NCBI GenBank assembly: GCA_017883345.1
Contig: JADGNT010000022.1
Span: forward strand, 1 to 15,920
Length of the DNA: 15,920 bases
From: Candidatus Solibacter sp.
GTDB lineage: Bacteria; Acidobacteriota; Terriglobia; Bryobacterales; Bryobacteraceae
Direction of reading: 5' to 3'
Shown here: piece by piece, positions 9,257 to 15,886 of the stretch
Layout of the letters: every line of letters starts with the position of its first letter
Numbering within the stretch: the stretch's first letter is position 1
Made by a program: the position numbers and the translations under genes
The notes under the pieces: model-generated
Told to the model about the DNA's origin: nothing
The model's input: the letters and a program-made list of their open reading frames with translations, nothing else
The model's database searches: none

Positions 9257-10270
9257 CTAATGGGCGGGCGCCAGGAAACGCGCGATGCGGCCTTGCGGGC
9301 CGACGGCCCATCCGGCGCCGCCAGGGACGAAGCTCATGGCGTTGTAAGCGCCGCTATCGAAGAGCTTCCAGGTTTTGCCGCCATCGCCGGAGAGGTCGGA
9401 ACCGGAGGTGCCGGTGACGATCCACAGCTTGCGGCCGGGCACGTAAGAGACGGCGGAACGGAAGCCTTTGGGGCCGGCGTTCGGCGGGGACGACCAGGAG
9501 CGGCCGCCATCGGAGGTGAGGGCGATGTTCTGGCGGTCATCGGTGTCCTTGGAGTAATCGCCGCCGACGGCGATGCCGTGGCTAGGGTCGGCGAAGGCGA
9601 GGGAGAAGATGCCGGCGGAAGGGCTATCGTGGCGAATCGGGGTGCCGGCGACTGTCCACGAGAGGCCGCGATCTCTGGAGTGGAAGATGCGGGCGGCGCT
9701 GGGGCCGCCGGTGGCGAAGAAGGCGTCCTGCTTGCCGAGCAGGGTGAGGCACGTATTGCTGGCGGCGAACGAGCCCTCGTTGGGCAGCGCCGCGGGAGGG
9801 TTGCGGCGCTGCCAGGTGGCGCCGCCGTCATCGGTGGTGAGGACCTCGGCGCGGCCGTCGATTGGGTCGCCGATCACGATGCCGTGTTGCGCATCCCAGA
9901 AAGCGATGGCGTCGAAGAAGCCTTGGGGATCGGGGTTGGTGAACAGGAGTGTCCAGTGGCGGCCCGCGTCGCTGGTTTTATAGATGCGGGATTGGTCGCC
10001 GGAGCCGGCGCTCATGAGGTAGACGGTGCGCGCGTCGATGGCGCGGATGCCGCGGAAGTCGAGGGTTTCGGCGCCCGGGACTTTGGCGGCGCGCCAGGTG
10101 ACGCCGCCATCGGTGGTGGCGAGCCAGGCGCCGCCGCTACCGCTGGCCCAGACGGAGCGGGCGTCGACCGCGCTGACACCGCGCAGCGAGGCGCGGGTGT
10201 TGCTGGTCTGGGGCGCCCAGGTCTGCGCCAGGAGAGCAGCGGTGAAACATAGCGCGGGAAGGAGCTTCAT
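9257..10270 (-). CDS. Secreted BNR/Asp-box beta-propeller protein
   Basis: A 337-residue protein with a signal peptide (MKLLPALCFTAALLAQTWA). Six Asp-box motifs (S/T-x-D-x-G-x-x-W) are spaced about 45-50 residues apart: TTDGGVTW near 53, TSDAGRHW near 99, TDDGGATW near 146, SRDRGLSW near 198, TSDGGRSW near 252 and SGDGGKTW near 294. This predicts a beta-propeller of the sortilin/sialidase/Ycf48-like fold. I see no sialidase Arg triad that would support an enzyme call. An in-frame start exists 24 codons upstream, but ATG at 10268-10270 opens the signal peptide and has GGTGA before it. It is the first gene of the operon with the ABC ATPase, permease-GldG fusion and jelly-roll protein, so a role at the cell surface with that transporter is plausible but unproven. 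Confidence 0.85.
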   Translation of the reverse strand: MKLLPALCFTAALLAQTWAPQTSNTRASLRGVSAVDARSVWASGSGGAWLATTDGGVTWRAAKVPGAETLDFRGIRAIDARTVYLMSAGSGDQSRIYKTSDAGRHWTLLFTNPDPQGFFDAIAFWDAQHGIVIGDPIDGRAEVLTTDDGGATWQRRNPPAALPNEGSFAASNTCLTLLGKQDAFFATGGPSAARIFHSRDRGLSWTVAGTPIRHDSPSAGIFSLAFADPSHGIAVGGDYSKDTDDRQNIALTSDGGRSWSSPPNAGPKGFRSAVSYVPGRKLWIVTGTSGSDLSGDGGKTWKLFDSGAYNAMSFVPGGAGWAVGPQGRIARFLAPAH

Positions 10271-10351
10271 GTTTTCACCATGGTAGTCGATTGCGGCGTG
10301 GCGGCGTAGTTGGGCGGTGGGACGAAAAACCACCTCGCACATCGTGCCAGA

Positions 10352-10427
10352 CCGGGGACAGACAGGCCTGACAGCGAATTTCCGGCAAAGTCAGCCAGAA
10401 ATTCATGTCAGGCTTGTCAGTCCCCGG
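10352..10427. repeat. Imperfect 30-base inverted repeat in a divergent intergenic region
   Basis: The left arm (10352-10381, CCGGGGACAGACAGGCCTGA...) and right arm (10399-10427) are inverted copies with two substitutions and a short indel, around a 17-base loop. The arms include repeated TGACA/TGTCA words. It fills most of the 191-base gap between the BNR gene and the DUF5666-like gene, ending 34 bases before the start of the latter. It could be a REP-like dispersed element or a large operator; the length of the arms favours a repeat. The rest of the gap shows only the ribosome sites and a weak promoter candidate. Confidence 0.65.
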
Positions 10428-10441
10428 GGCCGTGCTAGTGT
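10414..10441 (+). promoter_or_regulatory. Possible sigma70-type promoter for the DUF5666-like gene
   Basis: TTGTCA (10414-10419) matches five of six bases of the -35 consensus. Sixteen bases later comes TAGTGT (10436-10441), a poor -10 but preceded by TG as in extended -10 sites. The start codon follows at 10462. The -35 lies inside the right arm of the inverted repeat. The evidence is the match alone. Confidence 0.3.
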
Positions 10442-10461
10442 GAATGAGAGGAGCGTTCCGG

Positions 10462-11103
10462 ATGCGGGCGATCGGGATCATGCTGCTCATCCCGTGGGTG
10501 GGCGGCGCGCAAGCGGGGTACCCTCCGGGTCCGCCGGAGAATGCGGCGCTGGTGCGCGGAGTGCTGCTGGAGTGCGATGCGCGCTCGGCGGGCGAGTTGA
10601 GCATCCGCGCCGGCGACAACCGGGTACTGCGTTATCAGTTCGACCGCAAGACTTACGTGGAACGCGAGGAGCACCTGACGGAGGCTGCGCGGCTGGTAGC
10701 GGGCGAGACGGTGGAAGTGCTCTCCGACGCCGTCGCCGGGTACGCGCTGCGCTACGCGCGAACCATCCACGTCATCGAGCGCGCGCTACCGCCCCGGCCC
10801 CAGACGCTGGGCAGGCTGCGCGCGTACGACCCCAAAACGGAACCGGCGATTCGAGCGGGAAACATCACGTTTGCCGGAGTGGTATTCCGCTTGAACAGCC
10901 AGCGGGTGGTACTGCACACCCGCGAGGCGGGCGACCTGAGCATCCTGCTGCGCAAGGACACGCGTTACCTGGCCGACGGGCAGTTGGTGGATGCCGAGTC
11001 GCTAAAACCCAACATGCGCGTCTTTGTGCGGGCGGGCAAGGATCTCTACAACGAGGTAGAAGCCTACCAGGTGATTTGGGGCACGATTCTCACTCCACGC
11101 TGA
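10462..11103 (+). CDS. Secreted protein with two DUF5666-like repeats
   Basis: A 213-residue protein with a signal peptide (MRAIGIMLLIPWVGGAQA). Two related beta-rich blocks follow: about 31-107 (VRGVLLECDARSAGELSIRA ... VAGETVEVLSD) and about 135-210 (FAGVVFRLNSQRVVLHTREA ... LKPNMRVFVRAG). The pattern (a G-x-V strand, a statement strand, then Q/E-L-x-x-G-x-x-V) resembles DUF5666, a small OB-like extracytoplasmic domain of unknown function. An ATG 18 bases upstream (10444) is in frame, but AGGAG at 10449-10453 sits eight bases before 10462, which decides the start. It converges on the M20 peptidase gene with a 10-base gap. The function is unknown. Confidence 0.65.
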   Translation: MRAIGIMLLIPWVGGAQAGYPPGPPENAALVRGVLLECDARSAGELSIRAGDNRVLRYQFDRKTYVEREEHLTEAARLVAGETVEVLSDAVAGYALRYARTIHVIERALPPRPQTLGRLRAYDPKTEPAIRAGNITFAGVVFRLNSQRVVLHTREAGDLSILLRKDTRYLADGQLVDAESLKPNMRVFVRAGKDLYNEVEAYQVIWGTILTPR

Positions 11104-11113
11104 CCTTGGCGGC

Positions 11114-12343
11114 TCAGCGGGCCAGCGCGATGGCCAGCAGGAGGGCGCGTTGGGTGCCGCGCCACGAGTCCGTGGCGTCGAAGGTCTCGTTGAGCGAGTG
11201 GGCTCCGGCGCCCGCGCCGCCGCCGCTGATGGTGATGGCGGGAATCTTCAGATTCATAGGCACGTTGGAATCGGTGGAGCCTTCGCGGAGCGCCTCCTCG
11301 ATCTGCATGGCGTGGGACACAGCGATGGCGGTCTGCACGATCGGGCTATCCTTGGCAGTCTGGCCGGCCGGGCGCACGCCGACCAGTTCGGCGGAGGCGG
11401 AGACCGGGCCGCGATTGTTCCAGCGGGCGTTTTCCTCGGCGACGGCCTGCTGAATCGCGGCATGGAACCGGGTATCGAGATCCTGGAGCGCGGCGGGTTC
11501 GGCCGAACGCATGTCCACTTCCATCCAGGCTTCAAAGGGGATGGCGTTGACGGAGGTGCCGCCGCCGACGCGTCCCACGTTGAAGGTGGTCTTGGGCTGG
11601 CGCGGGACTTCGAGGGCGTCGATCCTGGCGATGGCGCGCCCCATGGCCTGTATGGGATTGGCCATGCCGAAAGCGCCGTAGCTGTGGCCGCCGGGCCCTT
11701 TGAACGTCACCTTGTAGCGGTGGCTGCCCACGCCGATGTGCGTGATGCCGAGACCGGCGCCGTCCACCGAGACGAACTTATCGATCTGTCCTTTGAGACT
11801 GTCGAAGAAGAGGCTCTTCATGCCGCGCAGGTCGCCCAGGCCTTCCTCGCCGACATCGGCGACAAAGGTGATGGTGCCGGGGGTTTCGACGGGCCCCGCG
11901 TTCAGGGCGCGGATGACGGCGAGCATGACGGCAAGACCGCGGCAATCGTCGCCGATGCCCGGGGCTTTGAGGACATTGCCCTGGCGGGTGACTTTGACGT
12001 TGGTGCCTTCCGGGAAGACGGTATCGAGGTGGGCGGCGAATACCAGGTTGGGCCTCGCGGCCTTGCCGGGACGGACGCCGATCACGTTGCCGGCCCCGTC
12101 GATGCGTACGTCGCGCAGGCCCAGTTCCTGGAACAGGCGTTGCAACTCCTGTCCGCGGACGGCTTCCTGGAAGGGCGGTGCGGGAATTTCGCAGAGCCGG
12201 GCCTGAAGGTCGAGGGTACGCGGCTCGTTGCGCCTGGCGGCTTCCATGGCGGCGCGCACGGCGGGAACGTGGCTCAGTTCGGCAGGCGTTTGGCCCAGGC
12301 AAACTCGCGCCGCGAGGAGCAGCAGAGTGTATCGAAACGTCAT
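11114..12343 (-). CDS. Secreted M20 family zinc metallopeptidase (PepT/ArgE-like)
   Basis: A 409-residue protein with a signal peptide (MTFRYTLLLLAARVCLGQ), so it probably acts in the periplasm or outside on small peptides or acylated amino acids. The M20 metal site is complete: AAHLDTVF (H105, with D107), GIGDDCRG (D132), DVGEEGLGD (general-base and ligand Glu at 166/167), SVDGAG (D194) and GAHSLNE (H382). The dimerisation lid domain is marked by GPGGHSYGAFG and NVGRVGGGTSVNAIP. M20 members also include deacylases and carboxypeptidases, so the substrate is open. ATG at 12341-12343 opens the signal peptide; no good Shine-Dalgarno is visible. Its promoter must lie within the 160 bases up to the recombinase-trio element. 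Confidence 0.92.
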   Translation of the reverse strand: MTFRYTLLLLAARVCLGQTPAELSHVPAVRAAMEAARRNEPRTLDLQARLCEIPAPPFQEAVRGQELQRLFQELGLRDVRIDGAGNVIGVRPGKAARPNLVFAAHLDTVFPEGTNVKVTRQGNVLKAPGIGDDCRGLAVMLAVIRALNAGPVETPGTITFVADVGEEGLGDLRGMKSLFFDSLKGQIDKFVSVDGAGLGITHIGVGSHRYKVTFKGPGGHSYGAFGMANPIQAMGRAIARIDALEVPRQPKTTFNVGRVGGGTSVNAIPFEAWMEVDMRSAEPAALQDLDTRFHAAIQQAVAEENARWNNRGPVSASAELVGVRPAGQTAKDSPIVQTAIAVSHAMQIEEALREGSTDSNVPMNLKIPAITISGGGAGAGAHSLNETFDATDSWRGTQRALLLAIALAR

Positions 12344-12369
12344 GATTCAGAGTGGCACAAGTCGCTCAT

Positions 12370-12384
12370 GACGCCTACGGCGTC
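12370..12384. other. Short hairpin upstream of the M20 gene
   Basis: GACGCC TAC GGCGTC is a perfect six-base stem with a three-base loop, 27 bases upstream of the peptidase start. It may be a transcript leader hairpin or a remnant of a dispersed repeat. Nothing else recognisable lies between the M20 gene and the element boundary apart from the repeat-like GAGGAAGAATGCCCCC at 12469-12484. Confidence 0.35.
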
Positions 12385-12477
12385 TGACCGAATGATGAAC
12401 ATGTTCGTCCGGCGGGGTCGCGCCGTGTGTGCAGGACGGTCTCCGGGGCGGAATAACGCGGCGGCGCGGAGGAAGAA

Positions 12478-12509
12478 TGCCCCCTATGCCGCATGCGGCA
12501 TAGGGGGCA
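12478..12509. repeat. Perfect 32-base palindrome at the left boundary of the element
   Basis: The sequence from TGCCCCC to GGGGGCA is its own reverse complement over 32 bases, with TATGCCGC ATGCGGCATA in the middle. Its right seven bases (GGGGGCA, 12503-12509) are also the first seven bases of the terminal inverted repeat. Its left seven (TGCCCCC, 12478-12484) equal the last seven bases of the window (15914-15920). It may therefore be the target, a junction left by a circular form, or an outer recombinase site. Confidence 0.8.
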
Positions 12510-12536
12510 CTATGCCGCTTCCCGGACTATGCCGCG
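12503..12536 (+). repeat. Left terminal inverted repeat of the RIT element
   Basis: A perfect 34-base match to the reverse complement of 15887-15920. It contains two tandem copies of ACTATGCCGC (12509-12518 and 12526-12535), 17 bases apart, beginning GGGGGC. The match stops at 12537. Confidence 0.93.
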
Positions 12537-12579
12537 GGGATTAGAACGAACTGGTCCAAGCCCCTCAGAATGCAGGGTT

Positions 12580-12593
12580 GCTGGCGCGCCAGC
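12580..12593. other. Perfect GC-rich palindrome downstream of the third recombinase gene
   Basis: GCTGGCGCGCCAGC is self-complementary over 14 bases. It lies 35 bases beyond the stop of the last recombinase gene, inside the left end. A wider pair CCAAGCC (12556-12562) / GGCTTGG (12619-12625) encloses it. It could help terminate the trio transcript or place the recombinase sites. A similar GC-rich palindrome (GGCGCGCGCGCC, 15871-15882) sits in the right end. Confidence 0.4.
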
Positions 12594-12597
12594 CGTT

Positions 12598-12617
12598 CAA
12601 CATGCGGCATAGTCCGG
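12598..12617 (+). promoter_or_regulatory. Inner recombinase-type site, left end
   Basis: CAACATGCGGCATAGTCCGG matches 15882-15901 at the right end in 19 of 20 bases, in direct orientation. Its last 14 bases (12604-12617) are a perfect inverted repeat of 12522-12535 in the left terminal repeat. It lies just after the stop of the third recombinase gene. Probably a binding site for one of the recombinases; this is inferred from repetition only. Confidence 0.6.
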
Positions 12618-12627
12618 AGGCTTGGGA

Positions 12628-13638
12628 TCAGAGTTGTTTGAGGAAGGCCAGCAACTCGTCGTCCGGTTGATAGCGTTTGGGAGCGCCTTTGACCGGGTTG
12701 GTCTTGGCCAAGGCTTGTTCCTTCAACGCAAGATCGGCGTCGAGATAGATCTGGGTGGTTTCGACGGACTCGTGGCCGAGCCAAAGCGCAATCACCGCTC
12801 GATCTACACCGGCCTGTAGCAACTCCATGGCAGCGGCGTGCCGCAGGACATGTGGCGAGACTCGTTTCTTGCGCAGTGAAGCGCAGTTTTTCCGCGCCTG
12901 CGCCACGTGGCGTGCCAGCAAGTGCTGAACACCATCGGCACTCAAAGGTCCGCCTCGGGTGCTGGGAAACAGCGTTTTAGAGTCTTCTCTGCCTGGCTCC
13001 CGAATCCAATGCTTCAGGACCGCGACCGTAGGCTTGGCCAAGGGAGTACAACGTTGCTTTCGTCCTTTTCCCCGGCAACGCACATGTGCGCCGGCTCCGA
13101 GCGTGACGTCCTCGTGCCGCCACGCGGTCATCTCGCTCAATCGCAGGCCGGTCTGAACAGCAGTGAGCAGAAAAGCGTGGTCGCGGCGTCCCAGCCACTT
13201 CGTTCGATTCGGCGGGGTACCCTCTGGGTCCAGCAGCGCCTCGATCTCTGGCCGGGTCGGAAAGCCCACCAGTGCGCGTCGCTGCCGTTGGTTGGGAATC
13301 GCCAGCACGCGTTGGATGATGCCGCTGTGCGCCGGCGCTTCCAGCGAGGCGTAGCGGAAAAACGACCGGATGGCCGTCAAACGCAGGTTCCGGCTTCTGG
13401 CGCCATTGTGCCGGCGGTTTTCCAGATCTTCCAGGAACGCCCCGATCAAAGAGGCATCCAGATCGTCCAGCCCCAACTGAGAGGGGGCCTTGCGTAGCCG
13501 TTTCTGGGCGAACTGCAACAGCAGGCGGAACGTGTCGCGATAGGAGGCGATGGTGTGAGGGCTGACTTTCCGCTGCGTCATCAAACGGGTAGTGAAGAAC
13601 GACTGCAACAAGGCAGGAAGATTAGCGGGATCCCGCAT
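12628..13638 (-). CDS. ritC: Tyrosine recombinase, third gene of the RIT trio (RitC)
   Basis: A 336-residue site-specific recombinase. The N-terminal SAM-like core-binding domain spans about 5-105 (HTIASYRDTFRLLLQFA) and the catalytic domain about 125-310. The catalytic set is complete: R166 in TGLRLSEM, K191 in RGKGRKQRCTPL, H263 and R266 in HVLRH, H289 in LGHES, and the nucleophile Y298 in TTQIYLD. ATG at 13636-13638 overlaps the second recombinase gene by 17 bases and has GGGAGG six bases upstream, so translation is coupled. In RIT elements all three proteins are thought to act together; which DNA site each uses is unknown. The name follows gene order in the element. Confidence 0.93.
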   Translation of the reverse strand: MRDPANLPALLQSFFTTRLMTQRKVSPHTIASYRDTFRLLLQFAQKRLRKAPSQLGLDDLDASLIGAFLEDLENRRHNGARSRNLRLTAIRSFFRYASLEAPAHSGIIQRVLAIPNQRQRRALVGFPTRPEIEALLDPEGTPPNRTKWLGRRDHAFLLTAVQTGLRLSEMTAWRHEDVTLGAGAHVRCRGKGRKQRCTPLAKPTVAVLKHWIREPGREDSKTLFPSTRGGPLSADGVQHLLARHVAQARKNCASLRKKRVSPHVLRHAAAMELLQAGVDRAVIALWLGHESVETTQIYLDADLALKEQALAKTNPVKGAPKRYQPDDELLAFLKQL

Positions 13639-14566
13639 GCAAGGCCTCCCATCGTTTCTCCAGCCTCTTGGCGGCTGCTCCCAACAGTTCGGGAGTGCCG
13701 GTCAGATACCAATAGGTGTCGGTAACATGGGCATGCCCGAGATAGGTGGACAAGATGGGCAAGCGCCGCTTGGGATCCTCCCCATTGCGATACCAGCGCA
13801 ACAAAGTCTCGACCGCAAATCGGTGTCGAAAATCGTGCAAGCGCGGGCCACGGCTGGCATCCACAGCACGCAATCCAATCTGTCGAGACAGGATGTAGAA
13901 CGCCCGGTGGACCTCGCCTTTATCCAGCCGGTTGCCGTTCAGCTTTACCAGGAAATGTCCCTCGGCGCGCACGCCAAAGCGCTCGTCCCGGCGTTTCGCG
14001 TAGTCGGCCAGGACCTTACAAGTCGAGGCATGCAGCGGCACCAGACGGGACTTTCCAAACTTGGCCCCTCGAATCGTGAGAATGCCTTCGGACCAATCCA
14101 TATCCCCAGCTCGGAGGCTGAGCGCCTCACCCAGCCGCAGGCCTGTGACCGCCAGCAACCCGAACAGACAGTGGTAGGTCCAGGGCCGTAGAGGGTCGAT
14201 GGAAGGCCGGGTCTTAGCAGCCTTCAGCAGCGTTCGGATTTCGTGATCGGAATAGAAGTAGGGCTGAGCGCGTTGGGGCCGGTAGGGCAGCAGACCCAGT
14301 GGCGGAACCTCTGTCGAGGGATCCGTCGCACTCCAGTGCCGGGCGAAGCCACGCACGATGCTGAGCCGCGCCGCCCATTCACCGGGTGTGTGATGGGCCT
14401 CTTGCGTGGCCCATTCCAGTGCCAGGTTTACGGTAATGCGGGCACTGCGTTTTCGTGCCAGGAATGACACGAACTCCCGCAGCCCGGCCTCATGTCGAAC
14501 CAGCTTGAACCCCAGGCCACGGCGCATCGTCAGGTAGTCTCCGACAGCCTTGCTAAGGCGATTCAT
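13622..14566 (-). CDS. ritB: Tyrosine recombinase, second gene of the RIT trio (RitB)
   Basis: A 314-residue site-specific recombinase. The N-terminal DNA-binding domain covers about 5-95 and the catalytic domain about 105-300. Catalytic residues: R144 in TGLRLGEA, Lys in the RGAKFGKSRLVPL hairpin (K169 or K172), H244 and R247 in HDFRHRFA, H278 in LGHAHV, and Y287 in TYWYL. The set is intact. ATG at 14564-14566 overlaps the stop of the first recombinase gene as ATGA and is preceded by AGGGGGTGG, giving strong coupling. It is the shortest of the three, as expected for the middle gene of a RIT trio. Confidence 0.93.
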   Translation of the reverse strand: MNRLSKAVGDYLTMRRGLGFKLVRHEAGLREFVSFLARKRSARITVNLALEWATQEAHHTPGEWAARLSIVRGFARHWSATDPSTEVPPLGLLPYRPQRAQPYFYSDHEIRTLLKAAKTRPSIDPLRPWTYHCLFGLLAVTGLRLGEALSLRAGDMDWSEGILTIRGAKFGKSRLVPLHASTCKVLADYAKRRDERFGVRAEGHFLVKLNGNRLDKGEVHRAFYILSRQIGLRAVDASRGPRLHDFRHRFAVETLLRWYRNGEDPKRRLPILSTYLGHAHVTDTYWYLTGTPELLGAAAKRLEKRWEALHAGSR

Positions 14567-15801
14567 CGACCACCCCCTGGCCAGGGCAACGCCAAGGTGT
14601 GCAAGGCGGTGACATCTACTTTGGCGTAGATCGCTGTCGTGTTTGGGCTTTGCTGCCGCGGCAGTTCGCCAATCTCATCCAGCGAGCCTCCCTGCCGAAG
14701 CAGGCTCGTGGCTAGAGAATGGCGAAGCACATGGGCGCCGGTGTGCGCCGACTCCACGCCGGCATGTTTCAGGGCGCGCCTAACGAGCGAGGAGATCGTC
14801 GATGAGTTCCCAAAGCCGACTAACGGAGCCCGGTGGCGAAGGAACACTCTGCGGGTGGCCGACCGCGGGCGGTCGTGACGTAAATAGGCGGCAAGGGCCG
14901 CGCCTACGTCGGCGGCCAACGGCAGTTGGGCCGATTTCCCGCCCTTTCCGCGAAGGGTAATCTGACCCGTGCTCCAATCGATATCGTCTAAGCTCAGCCC
15001 CACAACCTCCCCAGCGCGTACGCCGAGCCTGGCGAGCAGCAGCAAGATCGCATGGTTCCGCCGTCCGACGGACGTCGTTTGATCGCAGCACTCCAGAATA
15101 CGCTCCACCGTGGCAGCCGGAAGAAACCTCGGAAGCGTGGAAAGCGACCAGTTGGGGACCGTGGGGACGCAAGCAGCAAGATCGGTAGCGATTGCTCCGC
15201 GGTGTCGCCGATAGCGAAAGAAAGACCGAAGCGCCGTTACCATCAGCCTGGCCCGCATAGGACTCAACTGACGCGCGTGACGCATCACGAATCCGGTGAC
15301 GTGCGGTGCGCGTAGCATGGCGAAGTTCGGAGCCCTGTTGTGAAATCGCTCGGACAAGAACTGCTCCATGACGGCAACGTAGTGGAGCAGCGTTAATGGG
15401 GACAGACCGCGTTCCTGCAATAGGTAGCGCTGGAAGTCGGCGACGATCCTGGCTTGGGCGTTGTCCGTGACCGGTGGCTGGTGCGGCTTCACAACGCCTT
15501 TCTGGCGAAGCATGGTCAACAGTCGCTGCAAGGTCTTCGGATCGCCTCTGCGAACCCGCCGCGGCCGACCGCGAAGTCGCAGAAATCGATCCACAACCTT
15601 GCTGTCCAGCGCGTGGACATCAATGTTTTTCTGCTTCCGCCACCGGCTGAAATCGGCGATTGCGACAATCTGCTGTCTGATCGAGTCGTGACTATAGCCC
15701 TGTTCGGCTACACCGGCCGCATCGGCATCGAGGTGTTCACTCAAAGGCCCTTGGCGAAGCCGTTCAATCGTGCTTGAGAAGGTGAAGAGTTGGTTTATCA
15801 C
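14563..15801 (-). CDS. ritA: Tyrosine recombinase, first gene of the RIT trio (RitA), His-to-Gln at a catalytic position
   Basis: A 412-residue site-specific recombinase with a longer N-terminal region (1-110) before a SAM-like domain (about 113-205) and the catalytic domain (about 222-405). Present: R262 in LGVRAGEV, K286 in RGKGGKSAQLPL, H357 and R360 in HVLRHSLAT, and nucleophile Y392 in TTAIYAKVD. Nine residues before the Tyr, where His or Trp is expected, the protein has Gln (Q383 in ELPRQQSPNTTAIY). The Gln codon CAG is one base away from His. The start is GTG at 15799-15801 without a convincing ribosome site; no in-frame ATG occurs before residue 97, which would be too late. A copy of ACTATGCCGC (15831-15840) lies about 30 bases upstream of the start, so recombinase binding could repress the operon. 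Confidence 0.9.
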   Translation of the reverse strand: MINQLFTFSSTIERLRQGPLSEHLDADAAGVAEQGYSHDSIRQQIVAIADFSRWRKQKNIDVHALDSKVVDRFLRLRGRPRRVRRGDPKTLQRLLTMLRQKGVVKPHQPPVTDNAQARIVADFQRYLLQERGLSPLTLLHYVAVMEQFLSERFHNRAPNFAMLRAPHVTGFVMRHARQLSPMRARLMVTALRSFFRYRRHRGAIATDLAACVPTVPNWSLSTLPRFLPAATVERILECCDQTTSVGRRNHAILLLLARLGVRAGEVVGLSLDDIDWSTGQITLRGKGGKSAQLPLAADVGAALAAYLRHDRPRSATRRVFLRHRAPLVGFGNSSTISSLVRRALKHAGVESAHTGAHVLRHSLATSLLRQGGSLDEIGELPRQQSPNTTAIYAKVDVTALHTLALPWPGGGR

Positions 15802-15830
15802 TCTTCCAGAGTGCCAAGCAGGGAACCAAA

Positions 15831-15840
15831 ACTATGCCGC
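15831..15840 (-). promoter_or_regulatory. Inner recombinase-type site, right end, upstream of ritA
   Basis: ACTATGCCGC, the reverse complement of the GCGGCATAGT core found twice in the right terminal repeat, so it faces them as an inverted copy. It is followed by GGCGCCGCAGTCC, which resembles a degenerate opposite copy. Being about 30 bases before the ritA GTG, it overlaps the only space for a ritA promoter. Confidence 0.55.
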
Positions 15841-15886
15841 GGCGCCGCAGTCCAAACGCCTATGAATGGCGGCGCGCGCGCCAACA

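Noticed and set aside
12397-12406. GAACATGTTC palindrome upstream of the M20 gene as an SOS box
   Set aside because: The half-sites are separated by two bases, while the Gram-positive type LexA box needs four; there is no SOS-related gene nearby.
12478-12617. Repeated ATGCCGC/GCGGCAT words as a CRISPR array
   Set aside because: The repeats are only about 10 bases, in both orientations, with unequal spacing, and no cas genes are present; they fit the ends of a mobile element.
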